The notes below the pieces were generated by a model, which worked only from the letters and a program-made list of their open reading frames with translations, was not told the origin of the DNA and ran no database searches. A stretch of DNA of 39,318 nt from Treponema sp. UBA7570. Its GTDB lineage: Bacteria > Spirochaetota > Spirochaetia > Treponematales > Treponemataceae. Shown piece after piece: positions 15,743 to 23,557 of this stretch; position 1 is the stretch's first letter, and each line of letters begins with the position of its first letter. A program made the position numbers and the translations under genes. Location of the stretch: the NCBI GenBank assembly GCA_002477955.1, contig DLLE01000063.1:44541-83858 (forward strand), in the 5' to 3' direction.

Positions 15743-16900
15743 AAGCCTTGCTTTTGTAATTTTTATTCCCGGTATTTTTTTTTCTGCTTTTAAAACTGCT
15801 TCTTCAACCTTCCGTTTTTTTTCTTCATCAAAATTAAAAAGTTCCACCTGATGCGGATTTGAGGCGCTTTCTGTGTTTTGCAAGGCAAGTCCCAAAAGCC
15901 TTATTCCTTTTGAAGTGTCCGCTTTTTTGTCAAAAAGTTTTTTTGCACGTTCAAAAAGGTCGTCAATGCTGCCTATTTCTCTGGTCGAAGTTTCCTGAAC
16001 TGTTGTCGTTGTAAAATTTTCGTAGCGGATTTTTAGGCCGATCGTCCAGCTTCTCAAATTTTCTTTTCGCATCCGCCATATTACCGTGTAACTTAATTCG
16101 AGAAGGGCGGTTTCGATTGCTTCTTTTGATGTCAGGTCAAAAGGATAAGTGTTTTCTGCGCTGATTGCGTGGGTTTTTGGAGTTTGATTGAATGTTTCTT
16201 TTTCCTGACCGCGGACGGCATCGTATAAAAAAGTTCCTGTCACCTGTCCAAAAAGTGCCGCAAGAAGATTTTTAGGCTTTGAATGAAGGTCTTTTGTTGT
16301 GTTTATTCCGTTTCTGTTTAGCAGGGCGAGTGTTTTATCTCCTATTCCCCAGATTTTTTTTAGTGGAAGCGAAAGCATAAAATTTTCTTCGTTTCCTTCT
16401 TTTACTTCAAAAAATCCATCCGGCTTTTTTATTTCTGAGGCGAGTTTTGCAAGGTATTTTGTCGGCGCAAGTCCGATTGAAACTGTCAGTCCTGTTTCTC
16501 TTTTTACATCGGTCTTTATTTTTTTTGCCGTTTCGTCTGGAGGTCCAAAAAGCTTTTCTGTTCCTGTAAGGTCGATAAAGGCCTCGTCGATTGAAATCTG
16601 CTGTACGTCAGGAGAATATCGCGAAAAAATTTCCATAATTTTTCCAGACATCTCAAGATAGCGCTTCATTCTTGGATGAACAAAAATTCCGTTTGGACAC
16701 AGTCTTGCCGCTATTGCGGTTGGCATTGCCGAATGAACGCCGTATTTTCTGGCTTCGTATGAGGCTGTCGAAACAACAGCCCTGCGGTCTTCCGGTTTTC
16801 CACCGACAATTACAGGAAGATTTTTCCATTCTGGATGGTCAAGAATTTCAACAGAGGCAAAAAACGCGTCTAAATCTGCATGGATGAAAAAATTTTTCAC
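10979..16900 (-). CDS. dinB: DNA polymerase IV (DinB) running in frame into a giant outer-membrane protein
   Basis: One open frame of 1973 codons. Residues 1 to about 390 are a complete Y-family polymerase: DLDAFFASVE, YEARKYGV, SIDEAFIDLTG, a little-finger domain and a clamp-binding motif QVELF (351-355), then the usual terminal helix ending near ITKARLLGK. Y-family Pol IV performs translesion synthesis in the cytoplasm. No stop follows. The frame continues with a signal-peptide-like stretch (about 392-413) and roughly 1560 residues rich in Ser, Phe, Asn and alternating beta strands, ending in GATIKF, whose terminal Phe suits a beta-barrel signal. The second half shares no family I can name with confidence. 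It starts at GTG 16900, overlapping the previous stop by GTGA. Either a real fusion, two in-frame genes without a stop between, or an indel artefact. Confidence 0.85.
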   Translation of the reverse strand: MKNFFIHADLDAFFASVEILDHPEWKNLPVIVGGKPEDRRAVVSTASYEARKYGVHSAMPTAIAARLCPNGIFVHPRMKRYLEMSGKIMEIFSRYSPDVQQISIDEAFIDLTGTEKLFGPPDETAKKIKTDVKRETGLTVSIGLAPTKYLAKLASEIKKPDGFFEVKEGNEENFMLSLPLKKIWGIGDKTLALLNRNGINTTKDLHSKPKNLLAALFGQVTGTFLYDAVRGQEKETFNQTPKTHAISAENTYPFDLTSKEAIETALLELSYTVIWRMRKENLRSWTIGLKIRYENFTTTTVQETSTREIGSIDDLFERAKKLFDKKADTSKGIRLLGLALQNTESASNPHQVELFNFDEEKKRKVEEAVLKAEKKIPGIKITKARLLGKDSLKSIVFFVIPSMFFIFSAQKTFSSPLVSTQTERNADGAGSIVFNSTLLPPQTDESDEIPFKEKKSLFNYSIFDKNVDFFAEGYWKSLVNGGFSSSFGFGSTPALSLSTPVILSEVNLSLFFLLEKHWYFEAGFADHFDKNTVAAGYYGDGILKSARIANRGIVFESGYSIDDLNRSPGGGENLAPGISAHFETQTLSADAIFRYDSLEAKSKTWYGKNSVSEQKIELSAYETGFQFVLPSKQAVLAVKSVFVENSDGNYKDENGRTFKKLNSSQFLLSASNYSIFLSKEANASKTSGILPAVAVEYDSSYPPSVARSELGTYGEAEEKNGSGFLGEVQEVFSKNLKNYSLSLTGKIDGNEVFYIQYPKKFSPYAVCYRYDAGLLSSGEAAVCSGTTSVQNENFFVTLGENDFSDVLTDFFNSPHIYADVFFKNSNSPLSAEYRFPFCTEAEEIYLGLKTSSDLKVCVRSFTPVNRFEIGTNATGGTVLVYKNGIQDASAAYDKESGCITLSTSVSASDKITAQWYEDSSDSSSRAITAAGGIKKQFTKNLSGDFAFAGSWALPSTDSEKNHTTLTTSSPGHAVLATGLEYSAENFKFKNTGAVSLESSNTTGKCLISGMDEEKTETFYLAKDAAATIPDDILPFLNSRPGESERKIELKGSKNGSVKAKNGQSDSSITGYSASFEWDFSNFSENAAETSPFWAGTSLKFPALSGILPSCSEFSLALKIDENSDFFSLSDFELYLQLGVNADEELSFEDKNQIPTWKIGSSEGQCDSDVKLAFNKEKKGEWQTVTVKISDEEKSLLATDCDGRLILTSKSKKIGRIFAGPYEAKESGFFVSTENGSDYEVFTAREKAGSSNYMTFFEFKNSSEEIFTLTRYFGEINLEGYKFLRLNTKFSSKNLTCDDETFLILSFDRPQSDGSFKTAVKIKLSAEELIKLSQTQKFSDIKINLSDKKSNYGSVEKIDISVVPTRFCAEFHSVSQTQTELAFDSFMLTDSSPYFLLQDIVKTSWQKNGEIIKIKDYAILKDASFQADGRTSSQISTGNLENGNHFSGSAKTSFTFSEIYFSLDAGRSLDSSMPLSSASHTVKNTRPFFKILNIEENYSFNHDDESLKKSNSLLADFSPLNLPIVFSADAAADSDIWAQNQNISAKIHLKTRPFVFEMHSGAKQKIISTDSGETKYYDTKNYFDSWNKINSLEFSPGKLEAAKRNVFAKANLKFNLEKNSFSPEYNFSSEESFKNSAYITYSDKTSQTFSVPFSIKKNNFSFSWKKSTGGTQKNGKTENYSDDFEHLASTLNKKIWYFKALPFYDIFSNSIKNEVLKDPMMNEDSAESIYYSSLYSAGWKRNFFGNSKDFFLPQNASVSFERDIKTSSSVTDVCQLKGILGFSALNVFGKNSAIHLTDLFEQDEYLTSFSITLKTPGQNFSSSKAVISFYQQDIFYIKKDETLKAGFEFSFEDKNNLSAKSTFVWKRPGESSFIEKFFVYFFRRFELFSAQKTQNQTKINRSDSLNAVFSRESSSSLTGTKASEHNFFEYLHELDIQLNKFVCINSSLGLSYSCYWDKNASLSANAQIGATIKF

Positions 16901-18876
16901 TTTGACTTATCCCCGGAAACAAAAATAGAAACGGTTTCTTTTTCAAATTCATTTTGATTTTCTGTTGCGTAAAAAGAAGTTATCGTGACGATTTTTGAAG
17001 TGTTTTTTTCCGTTGAAAAGTCAATTTCAAAATTTTGCGGCGGAAAGTCAGGAATATTAAAATCCGCGGTTTTTGAATTATTTAAAGCCAGATAACTGTA
17101 ATTTGAATCTAAAACCGGCGTATTTTGCTCGCTCGAAATGTTTACTGAGCATCGGACTGCCTGCTTTTTTGATTTTATTTTTAATCGGCTTGAGCGGAGC
17201 ATTGAAGAATCATCATTAAAAATTTTACAAAAAAGATTTTTTTCTGTTGAATTTTCAAGAATTTGAGGATTTTCAAAGCTGTGTTTTTTGTTGTAAACAA
17301 ATTTTGTTGTTAAAAAAGCAAAAATCGTTATGACGGCGGCAATTATTGCAGCAGAGATAAAGGTAAAACCTGCAATTTTTTTTAGGCTGAGAGATTTGTC
17401 CTTGTTGATGACGCGAAGGCGCACAAGAATTTTTAGCCAGATAATCTGGAACGGAAAAAGAATAAGGCTGAGCATGATGTTTACCTGTTTTCCGCTCGAA
17501 ATTAAAATTTTAATGTCCGGGGCGTTTACGTTTGCAAAGTAAACTGCAACATAAGACAAAAAAGGCAGAAGCATAAGCGAAAACGTAATTATAAGCGAAA
17601 GCAATTTTGAAGAATTCCGCGTAAAGTAAATTATAAAATATTCAAGGGCGAAAACCCAAAAAACCGTAATGTCCGCCATGCTGAAAAGAAAAATATTTGC
17701 TGCCGAAACCAGAATAATCATAAAACCGTAGATGAACGATGTGCCAGGAAGCTTTAAATGTGACTGAAACAGAAAAAATACGGAAATTACAATTACGGAA
17801 ATAAAAAGTTTTGCCGCAAATTGAATTACGGGATTCGCTTGGGAAATAAAAGCCAGATTTTTACAGCAGAATTGTCCAGCATAAAGCGAAAAAACACTTG
17901 CGCACAGCATTGCAGGAATAAAAAGCCAATATCTTGAAAAATCTTTCTTTGACTGAAGCCGATTTTTTCCAGTAAAGGTAAAGCAGACCAAAAAAAGAAT
18001 TACAAGAATTCCGAAAATCTCGACAGAAAGTATATTTTTAAATTCGTTTATCCAAAAAGTGTGGTTTGCCAAAGTGATAAATGAATAATGAACATCGTTT
18101 TTTTCGTTTTGAAAAGGAATATGATTTTGAATAAAATTTTCAAGGGCAGAAATCTGTTCAACCTTAGAAAATTGCAATTTTATGCATGGAACTCCTTCCT
18201 TAAAAAAAGCCGCCATCTGTTCATCGCCAAAAAGAAGACCTGCCCTGTAAATTGAAAGCAGTTTTTGCGGAACTGAAAAGGGAATGTTTTTGCTCAAAAA
18301 AGAATCGACAGTTTCCTTTGCAAGCCACATTGGAGTTGAACTTTTTCCGCCAGTTGTAAAAATTTCAGCCTTTGCTTTTGTGTTCTTTGAAAAGTTAATC
18401 AAGACGGCAAAATATTCTGAGCCGTCGTCTAAATTTCCTGCAAAATTTTCAGTTCCTTGTAAAAAAAACTTATATTCCGGAAAAAGACTATTTCTGTCAT
18501 CAAGGGCTGTAAAAACGAATTCAACTGGAAAAGCCCTTTTCATTTTTTTAGTTTTTTCGACAAGAGACAAAATTTCGTCCGGATATTCAAAAAAATCTTC
18601 CTGGGAAATAAGAACCAGCATTGTTTTTGCCGAAGCAGCCGGCAAAGAAGGTTCAAGGCGAATGTTTACATTGAACGGAAAAACATCGTTTCCTGTCGGG
18701 GCAAGCTCAAGTCTATGAAAAGAAAAATCGGATTTTTCAAGCAGTTGTTCTGTGTAAAGAGAAAGTTCCGCTCCTTTTAGAAAATGTTTTTCGGCGCTTT
18801 TCGCCTGCGGATAAAAAATGATGTAATTCAATAGCAGTAAAGAAATTAAAAACTTCCGCAGAACTCTAAAACTCAT
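16897..18876 (-). CDS. Polytopic membrane protein with degenerate M28/Gaa1-like outer domain
   Basis: This 659-residue protein starts with a signal/anchor segment (FLISLLLLNYIIFY). A region of about 250 residues follows that recalls the M28 aminopeptidase fold as kept in Gaa1-like proteins: TMLVLISQEDFF, then FPVEFVFTALDD, YFAVLINFS, and FKEGVPCIKLQFS. The His/Asp/Glu zinc ligands of active M28 enzymes are not visible. Then come about eight transmembrane segments (about 285-535) and a soluble C-terminal domain of about 120 residues. It is the first gene of a minus operon and overlaps dinB by 4 nt (GTGA). It shares a divergent promoter region with the 18952 gene. The fold assignment is by eye and tentative. 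It could equally be a transporter-like or assembly factor for envelope proteins. Confidence 0.6.
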   Translation of the reverse strand: MSFRVLRKFLISLLLLNYIIFYPQAKSAEKHFLKGAELSLYTEQLLEKSDFSFHRLELAPTGNDVFPFNVNIRLEPSLPAASAKTMLVLISQEDFFEYPDEILSLVEKTKKMKRAFPVEFVFTALDDRNSLFPEYKFFLQGTENFAGNLDDGSEYFAVLINFSKNTKAKAEIFTTGGKSSTPMWLAKETVDSFLSKNIPFSVPQKLLSIYRAGLLFGDEQMAAFFKEGVPCIKLQFSKVEQISALENFIQNHIPFQNEKNDVHYSFITLANHTFWINEFKNILSVEIFGILVILFLVCFTFTGKNRLQSKKDFSRYWLFIPAMLCASVFSLYAGQFCCKNLAFISQANPVIQFAAKLFISVIVISVFFLFQSHLKLPGTSFIYGFMIILVSAANIFLFSMADITVFWVFALEYFIIYFTRNSSKLLSLIITFSLMLLPFLSYVAVYFANVNAPDIKILISSGKQVNIMLSLILFPFQIIWLKILVRLRVINKDKSLSLKKIAGFTFISAAIIAAVITIFAFLTTKFVYNKKHSFENPQILENSTEKNLFCKIFNDDSSMLRSSRLKIKSKKQAVRCSVNISSEQNTPVLDSNYSYLALNNSKTADFNIPDFPPQNFEIDFSTEKNTSKIVTITSFYATENQNEFEKETVSIFVSGDKSK

Positions 18877-18884
18877 TCTAACAG

Positions 18885-18911
18885 AATATAATTTGAAGGT
18901 TTACAATGCAA
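18885..18911 (-). promoter_or_regulatory. Promoter of the M28-like/dinB operon
   Basis: On the minus strand TATATT (18885-18890) is a good -10, with TTGCAT (18906-18911) 15 nt upstream as a -35, a shortish spacer. Only 8 nt separate the -10 from ATG 18876, so a leaderless mRNA is predicted. The element overlaps the oppositely directed promoter of the next gene. Confidence 0.4.
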
Positions 18912-18928
18912 GCCCCTTGCAGTATAAT
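18900..18928 (+). promoter_or_regulatory. Promoter of the 18952-23512 operon
   Basis: TTTACA (18900-18905) and a perfect TATAAT (18923-18928) are separated by exactly 17 nt. A leader of about 17 nt follows, with GGAG 5 nt before the start codon. Confidence 0.75.
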
Positions 18929-18951
18929 TAGAAACGTTAGTTGGAGAAAAG

Positions 18952-20115
18952 ATGTCTGCTGAAAAAAAATTTTCACTTAATCTACCGCTCAAAGTCATTT
19001 TGACAGAAGAGGGAGCATCACATTTTATCAGTAATAAAATTAAACTTTTGCGTTTCAGGCTTGCTGACAATATTGAAGAATATGGAATTTCGCTGAATCC
19101 ATTTTCACCTCAGTCGTTGCAAAATATGATTTTGGTGAATTACATTTCAAAAATTGAAATTTCCATGTCGGAATTTGTTTCAGTTCGTCAAGAAGTTATG
19201 GATCTTTCAAAAGTTGTGGTTTATTCGCTTCTTTACAAACAGTTTGACCGCCAGCTTTTTGCGGATTTTATTCAAACTGATGCCGTTCAAAAACACAACC
19301 GTAAAAATCCCACTCAGTTGATTGATGAACGCACAAAAATGTCCGAAAACCAGCTCAGACAGATACTTGCTTCTCAAAAAGCGACTGTTCAGCTTGCAAA
19401 AAAGGAAATTTTGGATCCAGTCTGGAAATCTTTGATGGAAAACAAAGACTATTCTCTCGAAGAAAAAAATATCTATCTTCTTATGACCGAAAAGTTCTTG
19501 AACCGTCTTTCTTTGATGAACTGGTACATAATTACAAAATTCTACCGCACAGAAGGTTTTTCTCAGATCAATATCGCAATTCGCCATCTTCTTCAGGTTT
19601 ATATGGAAAAGAGCCGTGTTGCCGAATATATTTCAATTCTCGTAATGGAACTTGCCCTCAACAGTGAAAATACAAATATGCGTAAGGAAGCGAAGCGTAT
19701 GTTTGCAGGAATTGAAGATGTTGATGCGCTTATTTACGATCCTGAGCAGCGTGAAAAAATCGTTGCCGAATTAAAGCGCAATCATGAGCAGGTTTTTATT
19801 TCTTGGAAGCTCGGCGGCGGTTCGTCTGCAATCGGAAAACAAGGAAGACTTCAGATAACCCTTTACAATAAGGACGATGAGTTTCAGGAAGTAAAGGAAA
19901 ATATCGAGTCAAAGGCTTCTGCCGACACTAATAAAAAATCGTTGATTGACTTTTACAGGGAATTGCCTGAAGGGCAGGAAAGCACAGATTTGGGGCTTTA
20001 TTACCTTTCTTACCTTGATGACGCCTGCAAAAAAGTGAATGTAAAGTTTGAATCAATCGTAAATCAGTTCTCTTCAAGCGATTTGACGGTCATAAACCTT
20101 ATTTTTAATTTTTAG
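18952..20115 (+). CDS. Conserved-looking protein of unknown function
   Basis: I do not recognise this 387-residue protein. It has no signal peptide or membrane span and is predicted cytoplasmic, largely alpha-helical in its middle (about 60-260), with a glycine-rich turn (WKLGGGSSAIGKQG) near residue 285 and a beta-rich end (LTVINLIFNF). The well-matched promoter and GGAG site support ATG 18952. It leads an operon with a lipoprotein, trmB and ligA, with 5 nt to the next start. Its own composition matches neighbouring genes, giving no sign of transfer. A lineage-specific treponemal family is the likely status. Confidence 0.75.
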   Translation: MSAEKKFSLNLPLKVILTEEGASHFISNKIKLLRFRLADNIEEYGISLNPFSPQSLQNMILVNYISKIEISMSEFVSVRQEVMDLSKVVVYSLLYKQFDRQLFADFIQTDAVQKHNRKNPTQLIDERTKMSENQLRQILASQKATVQLAKKEILDPVWKSLMENKDYSLEEKNIYLLMTEKFLNRLSLMNWYIITKFYRTEGFSQINIAIRHLLQVYMEKSRVAEYISILVMELALNSENTNMRKEAKRMFAGIEDVDALIYDPEQREKIVAELKRNHEQVFISWKLGGGSSAIGKQGRLQITLYNKDDEFQEVKENIESKASADTNKKSLIDFYRELPEGQESTDLGLYYLSYLDDACKKVNVKFESIVNQFSSSDLTVINLIFNF

Positions 20116-20120
20116 GTCAA

Positions 20121-20789
20121 ATGAAAAGCCATCGGAATTTAAAAATAAGAATCCTGTCTTTTTGTCTCTCGTTGTGTCTGATTTTGGCAGTTTTTCTTTT
20201 TTTGTCATGTTCCGAATCGTCGGCAAATATCCTTTCTGTAAATGCGAGCGTTGTTTTTGATTACAAAGATGAAAAGTCGCTTCCAGAAACAAGTCTTTCA
20301 GTCTTTGTTCAGGGCGAATACGAGGCTCAGAGGGCGGATTTTCTTAAAATTACAAAAATTGAGGAAAATTACAGCTGGAATGTTTATTCTCCAGTGATTT
20401 TTGAAAGCCAGAACAAAAACTGGATTGGTTATCCGTCTTTGCGCGCTGCAGAAGGCAAGGCTATAAAAAACGGTGAATATGAAGTTTTGTATGCAGATGC
20501 CGCTGGAAACGAATCTGAAGAAAAGTTTTTTATAAAATATAACGAAGAAATCCTTAAGTCAAAACCAGAAAATGTCCGCAAGGCCGCCGGCATAAATTTA
20601 AGCGAAGTTGTCATTCTTTTTGACAAAAACATGAATATGCTTTTTTATGGAACTGCAAAAAGAGCCTGGAAGAAAAATTCTGATATTTTAAAAGAATACA
20701 GCCGGGCTTTTTTCAAAAGACGGATTTTGACGGATGCTTCTGGAACTGTCGTTATAAAACTTCCTCTTGAAAATTTAATTGAAAAATAA
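20121..20789 (+). CDS. Predicted lipoprotein of unknown function
   Basis: The first 32 residues form a lipoprotein signal: several basic residues, a hydrophobic core and a spirochaete-style lipobox LFLSC at about residues 26-30. The mature part of about 190 residues looks beta-rich, with no family I can name. It contains a YADAAGNE segment of the kind seen in Ig-like folds. Processing by Lgt, Lsp and the Lnt encoded in this window is expected. The start is 5 nt after the previous stop, with AGG inside that stop region as ribosome site, so it is tightly coupled to the 387-residue protein and followed 15 nt later by trmB. Confidence 0.78.
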   Translation: MKSHRNLKIRILSFCLSLCLILAVFLFLSCSESSANILSVNASVVFDYKDEKSLPETSLSVFVQGEYEAQRADFLKITKIEENYSWNVYSPVIFESQNKNWIGYPSLRAAEGKAIKNGEYEVLYADAAGNESEEKFFIKYNEEILKSKPENVRKAAGINLSEVVILFDKNMNMLFYGTAKRAWKKNSDILKEYSRAFFKRRILTDASGTVVIKLPLENLIEK

Positions 20790-20804
20790 AAAAGGATTTG
20801 ATTT

Positions 20805-21527
20805 ATGAATGAAATTGCAGAAACAGAAAATAAAAAATGCTCGCTTTCTGCCGAAGAGTCGATGAAGCGCACAATCCGCACTTTTGCAATTCGCGCCGGT
20901 CATTTTACAGCTTGTGAAAAAAAAGATTATGCCCAGCTTTTGCCACTTTTTGGAGTGCAATATAGAGAAGAAATTTTAGATTTTGGGAAAATTTTTGGAA
21001 ATAAAAATCCGCTCGTAATCGAAATCGGCTTTGGAATGGGAAAAGCTACTGCAATAATTGCAGAAAATAATCCTGATATAAACTATCTCGGTCTTGAAGT
21101 TCATAAGCCTGGAGTTGGAAAACTTCTTGGAGAAATCAGAACACGGAATTTAAAAAATATCCGCATAATTGAACACGATGCAATGGAAGTTTTGGAAAAC
21201 ATGATTGCTCCTGAAAGCGTCGATGCTTTTCATATTTTCTTTCCAGATCCGTGGCAGAAAAAGCGCCATGAAAAAAGACGCTTGATTCAGAGGCCGAGAA
21301 CGGACTTGATTGCTTCGCGCTTAAAAAAAGACGGCTATCTGTATTTTGTTACGGACTGGCTTCCTTACGCGGAATTTGGCCTTGAGCAACTTGAAAAAAC
21401 TCCCGGCCTTAAAAACAAATATGAAGGTTACGCTCCTCATCAGCAGTGGCGGCCTGAGACTCGTTTTGAGCAAAAAGGGATTGATGCAAACCGTGTAATT
21501 AACGAGATGATGTTTATAAAGCAGTAA
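20805..21527 (+). CDS. trmB: tRNA (guanine-N7-)-methyltransferase
   Basis: TrmB methylates G46 in the variable loop of tRNAs using S-adenosylmethionine. The 240 residues show the SAM-binding loop VIEIGFGMGKAT, LGLEVHKPG, the catalytic segment FHIFFPDPWQKKRHEKRRL, TDW and the C-terminal TRFEQKG. An N-terminal extension of about 35 residues precedes the usual RTFAIRAG start. AAGGA precedes ATG 20805. Length is normal. It sits between the lipoprotein gene and ligA in the same operon. Confidence 0.96.
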   Translation: MNEIAETENKKCSLSAEESMKRTIRTFAIRAGHFTACEKKDYAQLLPLFGVQYREEILDFGKIFGNKNPLVIEIGFGMGKATAIIAENNPDINYLGLEVHKPGVGKLLGEIRTRNLKNIRIIEHDAMEVLENMIAPESVDAFHIFFPDPWQKKRHEKRRLIQRPRTDLIASRLKKDGYLYFVTDWLPYAEFGLEQLEKTPGLKNKYEGYAPHQQWRPETRFEQKGIDANRVINEMMFIKQ

Positions 21528-21574
21528 TTTGCCCAAAATTGTGAGAGCGTCAGCCTTAAAAAAGAGGGGATTTT

Positions 21575-23512
21575 ATGGGAGATCTTTTTGACATAGGTCA
21601 AAGCGCAAGAATTTCAGAATTAGTTAGTTTAATAAAAAGATACCAGGCTTCTTATTACAACGGTGAAGCTGAAATTTCGGATTTTGAATTTGATAAACTC
21701 TGGGACGAATTAAAACTTTTGGATCCGAAAAATCCTGTTCTGCAAAAAGTTGGAGCGGACAGCGGAAATTTTGCAAAAGTACGCCATATTATGCCTATGG
21801 GAAGCCAGGAAAAAGCCGCCGATCCTCAGCAGTTTTTAACATGGACAAAAAATCATTCGTATTCAGAATATCTTGTTGAATACAAGCTTGACGGCGCAAG
21901 CCTTGAGCTTCAGTTTGAGCATGGAATTTTAAAAGCAGCTGTAACTCGCGGAGACGGAACTGTTGGCGATGACATTACTCTTAATGCAAAAAAAATGCAC
22001 GGAGTTCCATCGGCCCTTTGCTCTTTTAACGGAAAAATTCTTGATTATACGGGCGGCGTGCGTGGCGAAGTTATAATGACGCATTCTGTTCATGACAGTT
22101 TGTATGCAGATAAGGCGAATTGCCGGAATGCCGCCAATGGTCTTATGAAAAGAAAGGACGGTCTTGGAAGCGAAAATCTAAAACTCATTGCTTACGATGC
22201 CTGGGCTTCGGATGGAAACCAGCCTTTTAAAGATGAGGAAGAAAAAATTGTCTGGCTTAAAAATTGCGGATTTAATGTTGTTCCTCTAAAAATTTGCCAT
22301 TCAGCAGATGAAGTGATCGAATACCGTGCCTCAGTTATGGAAGAGCGAAAAAATCTTGAATACGACATAGACGGACTTGTTGTAAAAGAGCGGACAATAA
22401 ACCATGCAGACGCAAGCCGTGCGCGCCCGGACAGACAGATTGCATTTAAATTCAGTCTGGAAGAAGCTGTGTCGGTTTTGCGCAATGTCGAATGGAGTGA
22501 ATCTGGAGCAACTTATACTCCTGTGGCTGTTTTTGACGAAGTTCAGCTGAATGGAACTACAGTGCAGAGGGCGTCTCTTTCAAATCCCGAAACAATGCGA
22601 AGACTTGGCGTAAAAATCGGAAGCAAAATCGTCGTAGTAAAGAGAGGAGAAATAATTCCAAAAATCGAAAGCGTCGTTCCTGCCGAAAAAGGACAGAGCT
22701 TTTCGGAAATTCAAATTCCCGAAAAATGTTCCTGCTGCGGTTCAAAACTTACGGACGAGGGAACAAGGCTTTTTTGTCCGAATAAAAACTGCGAAAAAAG
22801 AATTTTGCATCAGCTTCTAAAATGGGTCAGTGTGATTGACATTCGCGACCTTGGCGAAACTTTGATAAGATCTCTTTTTAATTCTTCCAGGGTGCGTTCG
22901 ATTAGCGATTTGTATACTCTTACGGTCGAAGAGCTGACACCGTATTTTTTGAATGCAGAAAGCCGTCAAAAAGAAAAAGAAAGCCTTGGAGCGCAGAAAG
23001 TTTATGATTCAATTCAGTCCCACAGAAAGGCAAAATTAGCCGCCTTTATCGCTGGCTTTGATATTGAAGACATGGGCGAAACTATGATTCAAAAGCTTGT
23101 TGACAGCGGATTTAACACTTTGGAAAAAATGCTTGAGGCAAAAGCTGAAGATTTTTCAAAAGTCTATGGATTTGCAGAAATTTCTGCCAGAAACTTTTTT
23201 GAAGGCCTTGAAGAAAACAAAGACGAACTTGTTTTTCTCTCAAAAAACTACATTCAAGTTGAAGAAGGAAGTGCTTCTGGTGTTTTTGCAGGTAAGTCTT
23301 TCTGTTTTACTGGTGAACTTGAGACGATGAAAAGGCTGGACGCCGAATCCCTCGTAAAGGAAAACGGCGGAACATGCAAATCGTCTGTCACAAAAGACCT
23401 TTCTTATCTTGTGACAAATGACACAGCAAGCGGTTCTTCAAAAAATGTAAAGGCCGCAAAACTAGGAATTCCGGTAATTACAGAAGAGCAGTTTCTTGCT
23501 CTCTTAAAGTAG
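21575..23512 (+). CDS. ligA: NAD-dependent DNA ligase
   Basis: LigA seals nicks in replication and repair using NAD. The 645 residues carry the adenylation motif with Lys104 (EYKLDG), RGDGTVGDD, EYDIDGLVVK and VVVKRGEIIPKI of the OB fold, a zinc finger (CSCCGSK, then CPNKNC), helix-hairpin-helix repeats (DIEDMGETMIQKL) and a C-terminal BRCT domain (FAGKSFCFTGELETM). It is slightly shorter than the usual 670. GAGGGG before ATG 21575 is a strong ribosome site. It is the last gene of its operon and converges with recJ across 45 nt. Confidence 0.97.
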   Translation: MGDLFDIGQSARISELVSLIKRYQASYYNGEAEISDFEFDKLWDELKLLDPKNPVLQKVGADSGNFAKVRHIMPMGSQEKAADPQQFLTWTKNHSYSEYLVEYKLDGASLELQFEHGILKAAVTRGDGTVGDDITLNAKKMHGVPSALCSFNGKILDYTGGVRGEVIMTHSVHDSLYADKANCRNAANGLMKRKDGLGSENLKLIAYDAWASDGNQPFKDEEEKIVWLKNCGFNVVPLKICHSADEVIEYRASVMEERKNLEYDIDGLVVKERTINHADASRARPDRQIAFKFSLEEAVSVLRNVEWSESGATYTPVAVFDEVQLNGTTVQRASLSNPETMRRLGVKIGSKIVVVKRGEIIPKIESVVPAEKGQSFSEIQIPEKCSCCGSKLTDEGTRLFCPNKNCEKRILHQLLKWVSVIDIRDLGETLIRSLFNSSRVRSISDLYTLTVEELTPYFLNAESRQKEKESLGAQKVYDSIQSHRKAKLAAFIAGFDIEDMGETMIQKLVDSGFNTLEKMLEAKAEDFSKVYGFAEISARNFFEGLEENKDELVFLSKNYIQVEEGSASGVFAGKSFCFTGELETMKRLDAESLVKENGGTCKSSVTKDLSYLVTNDTASGSSKNVKAAKLGIPVITEEQFLALLK

Positions 23513-23557
23513 CGCTGCCTGCGAAGCGATTTCAAATTCTTAAAATCAAGCCGGATT

